From contig NZ_CP151087.1 of NCBI RefSeq assembly GCF_038396785.1, positions 620,001 through 684,000 of the forward strand: a stretch of 64,000 nucleotides of DNA. The letters run 5' to 3'. Origin of the DNA: Sphingobacterium thalpophilum (GTDB taxonomy: Bacteria > Bacteroidota > Bacteroidia > Sphingobacteriales > Sphingobacteriaceae). The position numbers and the translations under genes are program-made. Below are positions 51,993 to 63,487 of the stretch, piece after piece; position 1 is the stretch's first letter; every line of letters begins with the position of its first letter. The notes below the pieces were generated by a model. That model was given only the letters and a program-made list of their open reading frames with translations, did not search any database and had not been told where the DNA came from.

Positions 51993-54101
51993 CTATTGTG
52001 ATTGAAATAAAAGAATCGAGCGCGAGGGAACTAAAACCGTATCCCCAGCTGGAAACTCCCCAAAATCACCTATCCTATCGCTATTCGTATCTATGATCTT
52101 ATTCCAGGAAGCCCCATAGATTTCACTAGGGAGTTTATAGGCGACATCTTCCCAATGGGCATTAAATAAAAGGTAAAAATTGGCATCCACTATTTTATTA
52201 CCAGCGGTGTCTACTGATCGAATTCCCTGACCATTGAGAAATACAGCAAGGGAACGGGCATAATCCTCCTGCCAATGATGATCATCCATCTCAGATGCGT
52301 CTGGGAGAAACCATACGATATCCTCGACACCCGTACCACGAATGGGTATACCTTGAAACCATTTACGACGGCAGAATACAGGATGTTCACGGCGAAAATG
52401 AATTAATTTTTTAGTAAAATCCAATAAAGTTCCATCCACGCTGGTCCAGTCCAGCCAAGAGATCTCATTGTCCTGGCAATACGCATTATTGTTGCCTTGC
52501 TGTGTTCTGCCCAGTTCATCGCCAGCGACGAGCATAGGCACACCTTGCGACAGGAACAAGGTCACCAGCATATTTCGTTTTTGTTTTTGTCTTAGGCTAT
52601 TAACTGTAGCATCCTCTGTAGGTCCTTCGACCCCGCAGTTCCAGGAGCGATTGTGACTTTCACCATCTTGATTATCCTCGCCATTGGCTTCGTTGTGCTT
52701 ATCGTTATACGATACAAGGTCATGAAGTGTAAATCCATCGTGTGCAGTAATAAAATTAATGCTGGCGGAGGGTGTTCGATTATCTCCCCTATATAAATCG
52801 GAGGATCCTGTAAGGCGATTGGCAAATTCAGCAATCATGCTATCTGCCCCGATCCAATAATCTCGGATACAATCACGGTATTTTCCATTCCATTCGGCCC
52901 AGCCAGCAGGAAATTCGCCAACTTGGTAGCCCCCTTCTCCGATATCCCAAGGCTCTGCAATGAGTTTGACCTGTGAAATCACCGGATCTTGATGAATAAC
53001 GTCAAAGAATGAACTTAATTTATCGACCTCGTGTAACTCCCGTGCCAATGCTGATGCCAAATCAAAGCGGAACCCGTCAACATGCATTTCTTCAACCCAA
53101 TAGCGCAGACTGTCCATAATCAGACGTAATACATTGGGTTGACGTGTATTTAAGGTATTGCCAGTTCCGGTAAAATCCATATAATACCTTTGGTCTTCCG
53201 CCAAGCGATAATAAGAAGCGTTATCAATTCCTCTAAAAGACAGTGTTGGCCCCATTTCGTTACCTTCGCCGGTATGGTTGTAGACAACATCGAGGATCAC
53301 TTCGATACCGGCATCATGTAAGGCCTTGACCATTTTTTTAAATTCCATAACCTGCTCGCCATGTGTACCTGAAGCGGAATAGCGCACATCGGGAGCAAAA
53401 AAACCGATGCTATTGTATCCCCAGTAGTTAGTGAGTCCTTTGTCCTTTAAATGACGGTCAGTCAAAAAATGATGGATCGGCAACAATTCGACGGCAGTAA
53501 TACCCAGTTCTTTCAGGTAATTTATAGCAACAGGATGTGCCAAAGCAGCATAGGTTCCTCTTATTTCTTCGGGAATGTCAGGATGTGTCGCTGTAAAACC
53601 TTTTACGTGGGTTTCGTAAATCACACTCTGATGCATCGGTACCCGCGGCGGACTGTCGTTCCCCCAATCAAATTTGTTATCAATAACAACAGCTTTGGGA
53701 ACAAAAGGAGCGCTGTCTGTTGTATCTAAACTCATATCATCGTCTCCAATAGTGTATGCAAATAGCGCATCATCCCATTGTACAGTACCTGATATTGCTT
53801 TTGCATACGGATCAATCAACAATTTATGGGGGTTAAAACGGTGTCCTTGCGATGGATCGTGCGGACCATATACCCGATAGCCGTAGCGTTGTCCTGGCTT
53901 AATTCCCGAGAGATAGATATGCCACACTTGGTGCGTCTTCTCGGTTATTTTAAATTTTGTGACTTCCTCCTCATCGGAACTAGTATAGAGGCAAAGTTCA
54001 ACAGCTTCAGCATGTTCGGAGAAAAGGGCAAAGTTAACCCCTTCCCCATCGTAAGTAGCTCCTAATGGATAAGGGCTTCCGGTATAAATTTTTGTTTCCA
54101 T
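51993..54101 (-). CDS. glgX: Glycogen debranching enzyme
   Basis: The start is placed at ATG 54101 (METKIYTGSPYPLGATYDG), 8 bases after the stop of the preceding frame; the longer frame to 54230 overlaps malQ. The 702 residues show a CBM48 N-terminus, then the barrel: VILDVVYNHTGEGNEMGP, the nucleophile in HVDGFRFDLASALAR, Glu in LIAEPWDIGEGGYQVG and FITAHDGFTLHDLVSYN. It trims branch stubs to give linear maltodextrin for TreY. Confidence 0.94.
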   Translation of the reverse strand: METKIYTGSPYPLGATYDGEGVNFALFSEHAEAVELCLYTSSDEEEVTKFKITEKTHQVWHIYLSGIKPGQRYGYRVYGPHDPSQGHRFNPHKLLIDPYAKAISGTVQWDDALFAYTIGDDDMSLDTTDSAPFVPKAVVIDNKFDWGNDSPPRVPMHQSVIYETHVKGFTATHPDIPEEIRGTYAALAHPVAINYLKELGITAVELLPIHHFLTDRHLKDKGLTNYWGYNSIGFFAPDVRYSASGTHGEQVMEFKKMVKALHDAGIEVILDVVYNHTGEGNEMGPTLSFRGIDNASYYRLAEDQRYYMDFTGTGNTLNTRQPNVLRLIMDSLRYWVEEMHVDGFRFDLASALARELHEVDKLSSFFDVIHQDPVISQVKLIAEPWDIGEGGYQVGEFPAGWAEWNGKYRDCIRDYWIGADSMIAEFANRLTGSSDLYRGDNRTPSASINFITAHDGFTLHDLVSYNDKHNEANGEDNQDGESHNRSWNCGVEGPTEDATVNSLRQKQKRNMLVTLFLSQGVPMLVAGDELGRTQQGNNNAYCQDNEISWLDWTSVDGTLLDFTKKLIHFRREHPVFCRRKWFQGIPIRGTGVEDIVWFLPDASEMDDHHWQEDYARSLAVFLNGQGIRSVDTAGNKIVDANFYLLFNAHWEDVAYKLPSEIYGASWNKIIDTNSDRIGDFGEFPAGDTVLVPSRSILLFQSQ

Positions 54102-54109
54102 CTGTATGT

Positions 54110-55459
54110 TTAACGGTTGTATAATTTCGTGTAGTAAGCTAATTTCTCCTGGTGGTTTGCTGCAAATGCCCCTTTTTGCATACGCCATACCCAATTGCCA
54201 GCTGTGCTGGCGGGACGGTTCATGCGGCAAGATCCATCAAGATTCAGGATATCTTGCATCGCGATAATAACGCTGTCTGCAACGGATGCGTGGAGTGAAC
54301 GTATGAGGACATCATTTAGATTTGTATTTTCAACGATTTGCCCATAGTAATTATTGATCCTTTCTTTGCCCGCTCCATCGAGATCTTGATTAAACCAAGA
54401 CAGCGAAGTATTATTGTCGTGGGTGCCCGTATAGGCGACAGTATTGCGGTTATATTGATGCGGGATATGAGGTGAATGGGGCATATCGTTGCCAAAAGCA
54501 AATTGTAATACGGCCATTCCCGGAAAATTATATTCATTACGTAGCTGATATACCTTAGCGTCTATGTCACCAAGATCTTCGGCGATAAAAGGCATATGAT
54601 CCAACGAAGTTTTCACATGATCAAAAAAATCCGATCCAGGCCCTACAACCCAGCTTCCATTTTTTGCGGAAGTTTCTTCATGGGGCACTTCCCAATAGGA
54701 AGAAAATGCTCGGAAATGGTCAAGCCGTAACGTATCGAATAGCGTACAGTTATGTGACAAACGTTCCACCCACCATTGATAACCATCTTTTTGAAGTGAG
54801 CTCCAATTATAGGTTGGCATACCCCATAATTGACCGTCGGCGTTGAAGTAATCGGGTGGTACCCCCGCAACATGATTTATAGTACCGTCTGCTTTTAATG
54901 AAAAGTACTGCGGATTGACCCACACATCGGCAGAATCATAGGCAACATAAAATGGGATATCGCCTATAAACCTAATCCCATAATCACGCGCATAGTTTCT
55001 TAACGCACTCCATTGCCTAAAAAATAGGAACTGAAACCATTTTTCCTGTTGCAATTCATCTGCAAATCGAGTGGCGAAATCTTCCAGCGCTGCGCTATCG
55101 CGAAGCTTATAAAGCGCTGGCCATTGATACCATGGACGATCGTCATGTCTATTTTTCAAAACTTTGAAGAGTGCATAATCATCAAGCCAGGAAGATTCGC
55201 GGTCTACAAACTCGGAAAATTCTTGCGTAGGCTGCGCTGGAAGACGATGGAATGCCTTTTCAAGGAGCCGATATTTTGAGCTGTTTATTTCCGCGAAATC
55301 TATTGTTTGCAAGCCCTTCTTTTTCAAGGTCTTCAATTCATCCTTATTCAGCAAGCCAAATTTTAATAATTCCTTTAAATCGATGAGTAAGGGATTTCCA
55401 GCCCTGCTGCTTAAGGTGCTATAAGGCGAATAACATTGTGCTAAGTCTGTAGGCCCCAA
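54110..55459 (-). pseudogene. malQ: 4-alpha-glucanotransferase part of the TreY-MalQ fusion, cut off by an amber codon
   Basis: Same reading frame as treY. The translated part begins after the amber codon with QILPLGPTDLAQCYSPYSTL, the normal continuation of the MalQ N-terminus. Catalytic residues are in order: nucleophile Asp in DTLRLDHFRAF, Glu in FIAEDLGDI, Asp in YTGTHDNNTSLSW. The first MalQ residues (RSSGVLLHISSLPSPYGIG ... GGQSW) lie before the stop, in the treY frame. Initiation at TTG 55459 would give an enzyme without its first strand. It is functional only if the stop is read through or is an error. Confidence 0.88.
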
Positions 55460-55471
55460 TGGAAGGATCTG

Positions 55472-58327
55472 CTACCAGCTTTGGCCTCCACGTTGGAGCT
55501 GTTTAACAAAACGGCGAGCTTCATTCCCGAGATCTCCGATCCCATAAGGTGACGGTAATGAGCTTATATGCAACAATACACCGGAACTCCTTTTCTGAGT
55601 GGAATCTTTATATTTTAAGATCGCCATGGGAAGATCCTTAAAAATAGCATTGATAGGAATTTCTGTGCCTTCGCCACTGCTATCCATCAAAACATGCTGC
55701 CAAGTCACTGAACGATGAGTTAAAAGCTGAACTTTTGTATCGGACCAATCAAATGAACAGGGCACAAATTTTGCGATTTTACCAATAGCGGCAAGATGTA
55801 GCGGTAAAATCACCACTAACCACTCATCCCCTGACCTACGTGCGAAAGCCAATATATGTTTCAGATATCGACCAGTCACCTTCAGTGGAATATAGCTGCT
55901 ATCCGGTGCAAGTGTATGATCGTCCTTTCTCAGTTTCACCAATTCCTTTACCAACCAAAGTTTTATTCTTCCATCGTGTCTATTTCGCCATAAAAATGGA
56001 ATTCGCTCTTCTTTGGCTGTCTCTTCGATAGTGTCGAGGAGACCTTTATTTAATTCATAAGCTATAGGTCGTCGGTTGTCGGGATCAACAAAGCTATAGT
56101 TCCAAAGTTCTGATCCCTGATAGATATCGGGTATACCAGGACAAGTAAACTTTAAAATTTGCTGAATAAGTGAATTCAATATCCCATAATCAGCGACTGC
56201 CTCAATAAATTGATAAAAGCTCGTAAAAAAAGGACGGTCTTTGTCCAGCAAAAAAGAAGCGAAGTCCCGAACTGAAGCTTCATAAACTAAATTTGGATTC
56301 TCCCAGCTTGAGCGTTCTTTACCTTCGCGAAGGTATTTCACCAAGTAGTCCAAGAAACGTTTTTCAAATGCTGCACATGCCTTCGCATCCTGTTTCTCCA
56401 TTGGATAAGAGGAGACCAAAGACTGGTAGATGAAATATTCATCATTTGGGTGCGGAATGTCCTTTCGATATTCATTCCAGACCACATCCTGCCAAATGCG
56501 CAGTTGTTTTACCCACTTTTGCGCCATAGCAGTCAGGACCAAAAGGCGGCTCCGTGAATCCTCCCCCCGCTTGGTGTCGTGTGTTGAACTGGCGTTGATT
56601 GACAGTGGCCAATCTTTTTGCCGATCCTGCATAAATCGGTGAAATTGCTTGATACTAAGCCCTAAATTCTGTGGATGGTCACCCACTTCATTATGTCCAA
56701 TAAACCGGTTGTAGGTGTACATCAAGGTATCTTCTACCCCTTTTGCCATTACTGGCCCAGTCAATTGCATGCAGCGGAGAAAGAAATCGGCCAAAGCAGT
56801 TTGGTTCGGCGATTGATAAGCTACCTGCGCTTGCTGAAACTGATTTCGAAATTGATCGACCAGCTCTTGGTCGAGCTCGGGGTTCTTCATCAACTTTTCA
56901 AAAAGTGAAGACACAAGTTCGAAGTTCGTTATTGACAATGGAAAGCAATCATCATAAAGCCGATAGACCGGAAAAAGTGCAATAAAGGACTTTAAAATGT
57001 CCTTTAGCGCATCCCGCTTCTCTTGGTCAACAACACCCAGAAGTGATGCTAACGATTTGGCAAGATTGTCGAGCTCTCCCTGCATCTGATCTGTAAGAAT
57101 CTTACATTTTTTTGCATATTGATCTTTTTTAATTGATAAGCTTTCGCCAGTAACTTTGCGATAATAGTTATTCAATATTTTCTTTCCCGACTGGCAGGAA
57201 CATACATTATTACAAACTGATAAAAAATCATAGCCCGTTGTTCCCTGTATAGGCCAGTCGACCGGGAGATTCTCTCCTTTCTCCAGTATCTTTTCAGCGA
57301 CGATATACGTTTTCGGACCGATATATTTTCTCAAATTGTAGAGGTAGGCTGTGGGATTATAAAGTCCATCGATATGATCAATGCGGAGTCCATCAATCAG
57401 CCCCTCGTCAACGAGTGTTTTGATTAGCTCATGAGACTGCTTGAATACTTCTTCGTCCTGCACATTTAAACAAATTAGTTCGTTGACCGTAAAAAAACGT
57501 CTATAATTTATTCGTTGATGTGTATGCCACCAAGGACAAAGCTCATAATTCTGACTAGTTACCAATTCAAGAATACGATCGGGATCCGCATTAAAGCGTT
57601 GCAGCGTAGACGTAAGTATCTCGCCTGAGAGACCTTTAAAGATGTGTATTCGCAACTGCTTCCACTCTTCGTTATCTCCATTGGCTTGAGCGGTATTTAT
57701 CTGAACCAAAAGGCCGCTAAAATCGGCTTGTGTGTCCCGTAAATAATCGCCCAATATAAAGCCATAAGATTCTGGTGAAATTGGATAAACATTTCCTTGA
57801 TAAGAAAGTCGAAGACTATCATCGGAAGAAACGACTGTAATTTCATTGTCTGATATTGCTTCATCCAAAGTCTTTGCTAATATAGGTACCATTAATTTTC
57901 CCTGCTCAAATAAATTAGAACTATAGCAGGTATCAAAAAAACGGCTAAATGTTGATGACTGTCCAAATTCCAGCAAATCCATGAGCCATTCGTTCGCTGG
58001 ATGAAATGCCATGTGATTTGGAACGATATCCTGAATCCATTTGATATTGGATTCTCTTAATTGTTTCTTAATAGCCCTGAGCTCGTCGAGTGTACCTAAT
58101 TCTGGATTTATCTGATGCATATTAACACCGTCATAGCCATGGACACTCCCCGGCGTTGATTGTAAAATAGGTGCAGCATAAATCGTATCTATACCTAGAT
58201 TAAGCAGGTAAGGAATTATGGCTTTAAAATCAGCAAAGTTAAACGCTTTATGAAATTGAATTCTGTAGGTTGTATTTGGCTTATTAATGGATACATTTCT
58301 ATTCGTCTGCATAGTGCTGGATTTCAT
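55472..58327 (-). CDS. treY: Maltooligosyltrehalose synthase, fused C-terminally to MalQ but stopped at TAG
   Basis: 951 residues. TreY occupies about 1-900: YRIQFHKAFNFADFKAIIPYL, APILQSTPGSVHGYDG, IVPNHMAFHPANEW, the nucleophile in GLRIDHIDGLYNP, Glu in YIVAEKILEKGENLP and NASSTHDTKRGEDSRSRL. The last 45 residues are the start of a MalQ domain. TGG-TAG-CAG at 55477-55469 interrupts the conserved WWQILPLGPT motif of MalQ. TreY itself is complete, so maltooligosyltrehalose can still be made. The start could be Met1 or Met6 (58312). Confidence 0.93.
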   Translation of the reverse strand: MKSSTMQTNRNVSINKPNTTYRIQFHKAFNFADFKAIIPYLLNLGIDTIYAAPILQSTPGSVHGYDGVNMHQINPELGTLDELRAIKKQLRESNIKWIQDIVPNHMAFHPANEWLMDLLEFGQSSTFSRFFDTCYSSNLFEQGKLMVPILAKTLDEAISDNEITVVSSDDSLRLSYQGNVYPISPESYGFILGDYLRDTQADFSGLLVQINTAQANGDNEEWKQLRIHIFKGLSGEILTSTLQRFNADPDRILELVTSQNYELCPWWHTHQRINYRRFFTVNELICLNVQDEEVFKQSHELIKTLVDEGLIDGLRIDHIDGLYNPTAYLYNLRKYIGPKTYIVAEKILEKGENLPVDWPIQGTTGYDFLSVCNNVCSCQSGKKILNNYYRKVTGESLSIKKDQYAKKCKILTDQMQGELDNLAKSLASLLGVVDQEKRDALKDILKSFIALFPVYRLYDDCFPLSITNFELVSSLFEKLMKNPELDQELVDQFRNQFQQAQVAYQSPNQTALADFFLRCMQLTGPVMAKGVEDTLMYTYNRFIGHNEVGDHPQNLGLSIKQFHRFMQDRQKDWPLSINASSTHDTKRGEDSRSRLLVLTAMAQKWVKQLRIWQDVVWNEYRKDIPHPNDEYFIYQSLVSSYPMEKQDAKACAAFEKRFLDYLVKYLREGKERSSWENPNLVYEASVRDFASFLLDKDRPFFTSFYQFIEAVADYGILNSLIQQILKFTCPGIPDIYQGSELWNYSFVDPDNRRPIAYELNKGLLDTIEETAKEERIPFLWRNRHDGRIKLWLVKELVKLRKDDHTLAPDSSYIPLKVTGRYLKHILAFARRSGDEWLVVILPLHLAAIGKIAKFVPCSFDWSDTKVQLLTHRSVTWQHVLMDSSGEGTEIPINAIFKDLPMAILKYKDSTQKRSSGVLLHISSLPSPYGIGDLGNEARRFVKQLQRGGQSW

Positions 58328-58491
58328 TTTAGTTCAGAACGCTAGCCAGCCATTTTAGTTCAATCGTTTTTCAAAAAAGGGAAGTTGAAATGAGATGGAA
58401 GGGGGTTGAAAATAATAAGGCAAAAAAATAATTTAAAATTAAAACGAATCTTTCTGAGCTGCGTTCTACCTGTACTTCTTCAATAATTGCA

Positions 58492-59840
58492 CACTTGCGT
58501 CCTAAACGTTTAAAAAGTGGCGGTGTTTGGATATAGCAAAGTTGCTATATTTAAATTGCAAAATTATAACACACCGCCATGATAAATTTAAATGTTTTTA
58601 GTCAGATTTTATCTCTTATCGACCGCGAATTATTCAAAGATTTGGTTTCAAAGCACAAAAGTGACAAACATCAGAAAGGGATCAACAGCTGGACGCATCT
58701 AGTCAGTATGCTTTTCTGTCATTTTTCCTCGGCAGATTCGGTTCGTGATATTAGTAACGGTCTACGCAGTACCACTGGTAATCTGAACCACTTAGGTGTA
58801 GTAAGAGCTCCAAGTAAGTCTAATATATCCTATATCAACACACACCGTACCCATGAACTTTTCAAAGATCTTTACTATTCTGTTTTGGATAGGCTTTGGC
58901 AAAAGGACACCCATTTTCGCAAAGATCTTGTTCAGCTAAAGCGTAAAGTATATCTGATGGATGCAAGCATCATCCCCTTATGTCTATCTGTATTTGACTG
59001 GGCAAAGTTTCGCAGCACCAAAGGTGCCGTAAAGCTGCACACTGTCTTGGATTATGATGGCTGCCTACCTGTTTTTATGCAGATTACCGATGGAAAAGTA
59101 CATGAGAGCCAGCGAGCCGGTAGTTACAGTTTTTCCAAGGGAAGCGTGGTGGTAGTGGACCGTGGCTACGTGGATTACAGCTGGCTTGGGGATTTGGACA
59201 GCAGGGGGTGTTACTTCGTTACCAGGAGTAAAGTTAATATGAAGTACAAGGTTATCAAGTCCTATCAGAGTGAAGCACTCATGGAAAAGGGGATCCTTAA
59301 GGATGAGCTCATTGAGCTATCCGGTGCTGCCTGCAATAAATACAACGGCAAGCCGCTACGCCTAGTCCACTTTTGGGACAGCACCACTGGCAATGAGTAC
59401 CACTTTTTGACCAATAATACGAAGTGGAAGGCTTCTTTGGTGGCAAACATCTATAAACAACGCTGGCATATCGAAGTCTTCTTCAAGCATCTAAAGCAGC
59501 GCTTAAAAGTATCGACATTCATAGGGACTTCTGAAAATGCAGTGATGATCCAGATCTGGACTTCACTCATTGGCATATTACTGTTAAAATACTTACAAAA
59601 AAAGGCCAAATATGACTGGAACCTGTCCAATCTGGTCGCATTCATCAGAATGAATATCTTCGTGAAAATAAACATCTGGCAATGGATAGATGATCCCTTT
59701 TTCAGGCCGCCTATAAAAGGAAAAAAGGGACAGCTAAAGATCTTCGCAGATTGAAAAATAGGGGTCAATATCGAAATGATGAAAAAAGCTATGCTTGTAC
59801 CACAGAAATCGAATCCTAAAATTTATTTAGGACACATATG
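58492..59840 (+). mobile_element. IS4-family insertion sequence, copy 4 (1349 bp)
   Basis: Ends are CACTTGCGTCCTAAA and TTTAGGACACATATG. The 9-bp target duplication is ATAATTGCA (58483-58491 and 59841-59849). It inserted between the treY start and the nucleotidyltransferase-like gene. Confidence 0.96.
58579..59754 (+). CDS. IS4-family transposase, copy 4
   Basis: 391 residues with the same DUF4372 and DDE/YREK features. Distinguishing changes are DLYYSVLDRLW and PFFRPP. Confidence 0.95.
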   Translation: MINLNVFSQILSLIDRELFKDLVSKHKSDKHQKGINSWTHLVSMLFCHFSSADSVRDISNGLRSTTGNLNHLGVVRAPSKSNISYINTHRTHELFKDLYYSVLDRLWQKDTHFRKDLVQLKRKVYLMDASIIPLCLSVFDWAKFRSTKGAVKLHTVLDYDGCLPVFMQITDGKVHESQRAGSYSFSKGSVVVVDRGYVDYSWLGDLDSRGCYFVTRSKVNMKYKVIKSYQSEALMEKGILKDELIELSGAACNKYNGKPLRLVHFWDSTTGNEYHFLTNNTKWKASLVANIYKQRWHIEVFFKHLKQRLKVSTFIGTSENAVMIQIWTSLIGILLLKYLQKKAKYDWNLSNLVAFIRMNIFVKINIWQWIDDPFFRPPIKGKKGQLKIFAD

Positions 59841-59866
59841 ATAATTGCAGTTTAAATTATTATAAT

Positions 59867-60349
59867 ATGAAAAAAATAGGAATTACGTTTTCCGCTTTTG
59901 ATCTGCTTCATGCAGGTCACATTAAGATGCTCGAAGATGCCAAAGAACAGTGCGACTTTCTGATTTGCGGTCTGCAGACAGATCCAACTCTGGATCGTCC
60001 AGAAAAAAACAAGCCGACACAATCGGTATTTGAACGCTATATGCAATTAAAGGCATGTAAACATGTGGATATGATTATCCCTTACGCTACTGAGCAGGAC
60101 CTCGAAGACGTTTTACGTTCATACAAAATACATGTTCGCATTTTGGGTGATGAATATATGGATAAGGCATTTACAGGCAGACAGTATTGCGAAGAAAAAG
60201 GGATACGACTTTATTTCAATAGACGGGAAAACAGGTTCTCGAGTTCGTCTTTGCGGAGAATAATTGCATCGAAGGAAAACACTAGTAAGGGCGCCGTGGT
60301 CAGTATAAACGATGGGGCTAATTACGCGTTAAAGCGCATAAACGCATAA
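59867..60349 (+). CDS. Cytidylyltransferase-like nucleotidyltransferase (TagD-type)
   Basis: 160 residues. The HxGH signature is in SAFDLLHAGHIKMLEDAK; KNKPTQSVFERYMQLKAC and ILGDEYMDKAFTGRQYCEEKG match the glycerol-3-phosphate cytidylyltransferase group. The terminal RFSSSSLRRII carries the SSS/TS-like nucleotide-binding motif. It activates a phosphorylated alcohol or sugar as a CDP or ADP derivative; the substrate is open. The IS copy 4 end is 26 bases upstream, so its native promoter may be lost. A paralogue follows. Confidence 0.88.
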   Translation: MKKIGITFSAFDLLHAGHIKMLEDAKEQCDFLICGLQTDPTLDRPEKNKPTQSVFERYMQLKACKHVDMIIPYATEQDLEDVLRSYKIHVRILGDEYMDKAFTGRQYCEEKGIRLYFNRRENRFSSSSLRRIIASKENTSKGAVVSINDGANYALKRINA

Positions 60350-60364
60350 ACTAATAGTAAAAAT

Positions 60365-60850
60365 ATGATTATAGGTATTATTTTCGGCGTATTTGACATG
60401 TTGCATGTAGGCCATATCGTTGCGCTACAGGAAGCGAAGAGTCAGTGTGATTATCTCATTGTGGGACTTAAAACTGATTCAAATGTACAGGAAGCTGATG
60501 GCCATGACACGGCTCAGACCATGGTCGAAAGATTCATCAAATTGGAAGGCTGTCAGTTTGTTGATTAAATCATCCCTTTTGAATCGGATCACGACATTAC
60601 AGATATGCTTCAGTCACTACCTGTCCACAAATTCTTTATAGGGGAAGACTATAAGATGGTTGATTTTTCAGGCAGAGATTATTGTATTTCAGAGGGAACT
60701 GAAATTTGTTATACCAAGAACAAAAACCGATTTTCAAGTCAGTCGCTTCGAAAAATTGTGAGTGAAAAAGAAATTGAGAAGGCGGAAAGGAGTTTTGGCG
60801 CAAGTTTAAAATGCCATTCCGCAAATATTATTTCAACTACACCCCAATAA
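60365..60850 (+). pseudogene. Tandem paralogue of the nucleotidyltransferase, interrupted by an in-frame TAA
   Basis: The same frame reads MIIGIIFGVFDMLHVGHIVA (HxGH present), ... MVERFIKLEGCQFVD, then TAA at 60566-60568, then IIPFESDHDITDMLQSL and RFSSQSLRKIV to the end at 60850. The intact paralogue has VDMIIPYATEQDL at the stop position. Alignment is continuous, so a single codon was turned into a stop. The first gene remains functional. Confidence 0.85.
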
Positions 60851-60906
60851 AGGAGCAATGAAATATAGATACTGCAGGCTTGTAAACAACAACAATATCG
60901 TTCGTT

Positions 60907-61305
60907 ATGGAAAAAATCAATATCGGTATTATTACGAGTTTGAGAAAGCAGTTGTTTGCCTATCGCATCCTTTTTTCTGAACATATACAAAGTCCCGCAA
61001 GGGTTGTCCTGGAAGCAGCATCTCTTGAATCTATTAGCAGCAATTCTCTCATTCATGAAAAGCCTGAATTGCTGCTGCTCGATTATCGTTTGGTATTTAA
61101 AGATACCGCCCTTTTCTTTTCGCTTCTAAATAATCGCTATCCAAACCTGATCGTTATTGTTCTTGTGGATCAAACTCAGCTAAAAGAAGCGAAGCGATGT
61201 CAACGGTTTGTTGATGCCTATGTAGCCCCAAACATAGAGATTCTCCAGCTTTTTACACAGATTAGGGATCTAACAGTACGCTCTCCCTTCATGAACGCAC
61301 ATTAG
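60907..61305 (+). CDS. Receiver-like protein without effector domain (132 aa)
   Basis: The fold looks like a response-regulator receiver: NIGIITSLRKQLFAYRILFSEH (N-terminal strand and helix), ELLLLDYRLVFKD with a plausible acceptor Asp, then LIVIVLVDQTQLKEAKRC. The acidic pair after the first strand is replaced by Thr/Ser, so it is probably degenerate. No HTH domain follows. Either a pseudo-receiver or an adaptor protein is possible. Confidence 0.55.
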   Translation: MEKINIGIITSLRKQLFAYRILFSEHIQSPARVVLEAASLESISSNSLIHEKPELLLLDYRLVFKDTALFFSLLNNRYPNLIVIVLVDQTQLKEAKRCQRFVDAYVAPNIEILQLFTQIRDLTVRSPFMNAH

Positions 61306-61501
61306 TATAACAAGTGATGGCTCCGTTTTTTAATGAAACTACCTGAGATAAGCGTATAAATAACGTGTACTTTGGGGCATTACCGAGAAAATTCCAATCG
61401 CAAAAATTTAATACGGTTTTAAATCCTTAGCTGATTATGTTGGCGCGACTCACACAGCGAATATAACATACTGATAATGAGCAGTCATAACCAATATTAA
61501 G

Positions 61502-62969
<1,468 letters not shown>

Positions 62970-62985
62970 ATTAAGAGCGTAGGTC

Positions 62986-63456
62986 ATGATATGTAATAAC
63001 ATCTTTTTCTTTTCCTTAATAACCAGTCTGCTGTTGATATCGTGTAATCATCAAACTCCTCAGAAAAAAGCTTCCCATCATATGGAGGAGGCCGAACATA
63101 AAGCAGCGGCAGCCAGTGAACAGGCTATAGCGAGAGCTGAAGCTGCGGCAGCAAAGAATACCGAAGCAGTCATTTATGCAAATATAGCTGCTGCTAACGA
63201 GGCTGTTGCTGGGATTCCAGCTCCAGCGTTGTCCAATAAGGAAGCTGAAAGGATATACAACAAACTCGGCAAAATCATTGTCGATCGAATCAATGCAAAG
63301 ACAGCAGTAGAAGCGATGGAGAAAGAACAAGCCATCGCTCGAATTAAAAAAGATGTTTTGGAAAATTTAAGGAATGGCAAAATTACCCAAGCTGATCATG
63401 ACGGTATAATGGGCTATTTAGAAGATAGCATCAAAGCCGCCAAGTCAGTTATGTAA
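62986..63456 (+). CDS. Ala/Glu-rich helical lipoprotein (156 aa)
   Basis: A signal peptide MICNNIFFFSLITSLLLISC carries a lipobox (LISC). The mature chain is strongly helical and Ala/Glu/Lys-rich (HKAAAASEQAIARAEAAAAK, AAANEAVAGIPAPALS, KDVLENLRNGKITQADHDGI), a likely coiled-coil or helical bundle. No family is recognised. The IS5 element ends 16 bases before its start codon, so its promoter is probably displaced. Confidence 0.75.
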   Translation: MICNNIFFFSLITSLLLISCNHQTPQKKASHHMEEAEHKAAAASEQAIARAEAAAAKNTEAVIYANIAAANEAVAGIPAPALSNKEAERIYNKLGKIIVDRINAKTAVEAMEKEQAIARIKKDVLENLRNGKITQADHDGIMGYLEDSIKAAKSVM

Positions 63457-63487
63457 GGCGCAATCAGCGAGACAAAACGACAAACTT

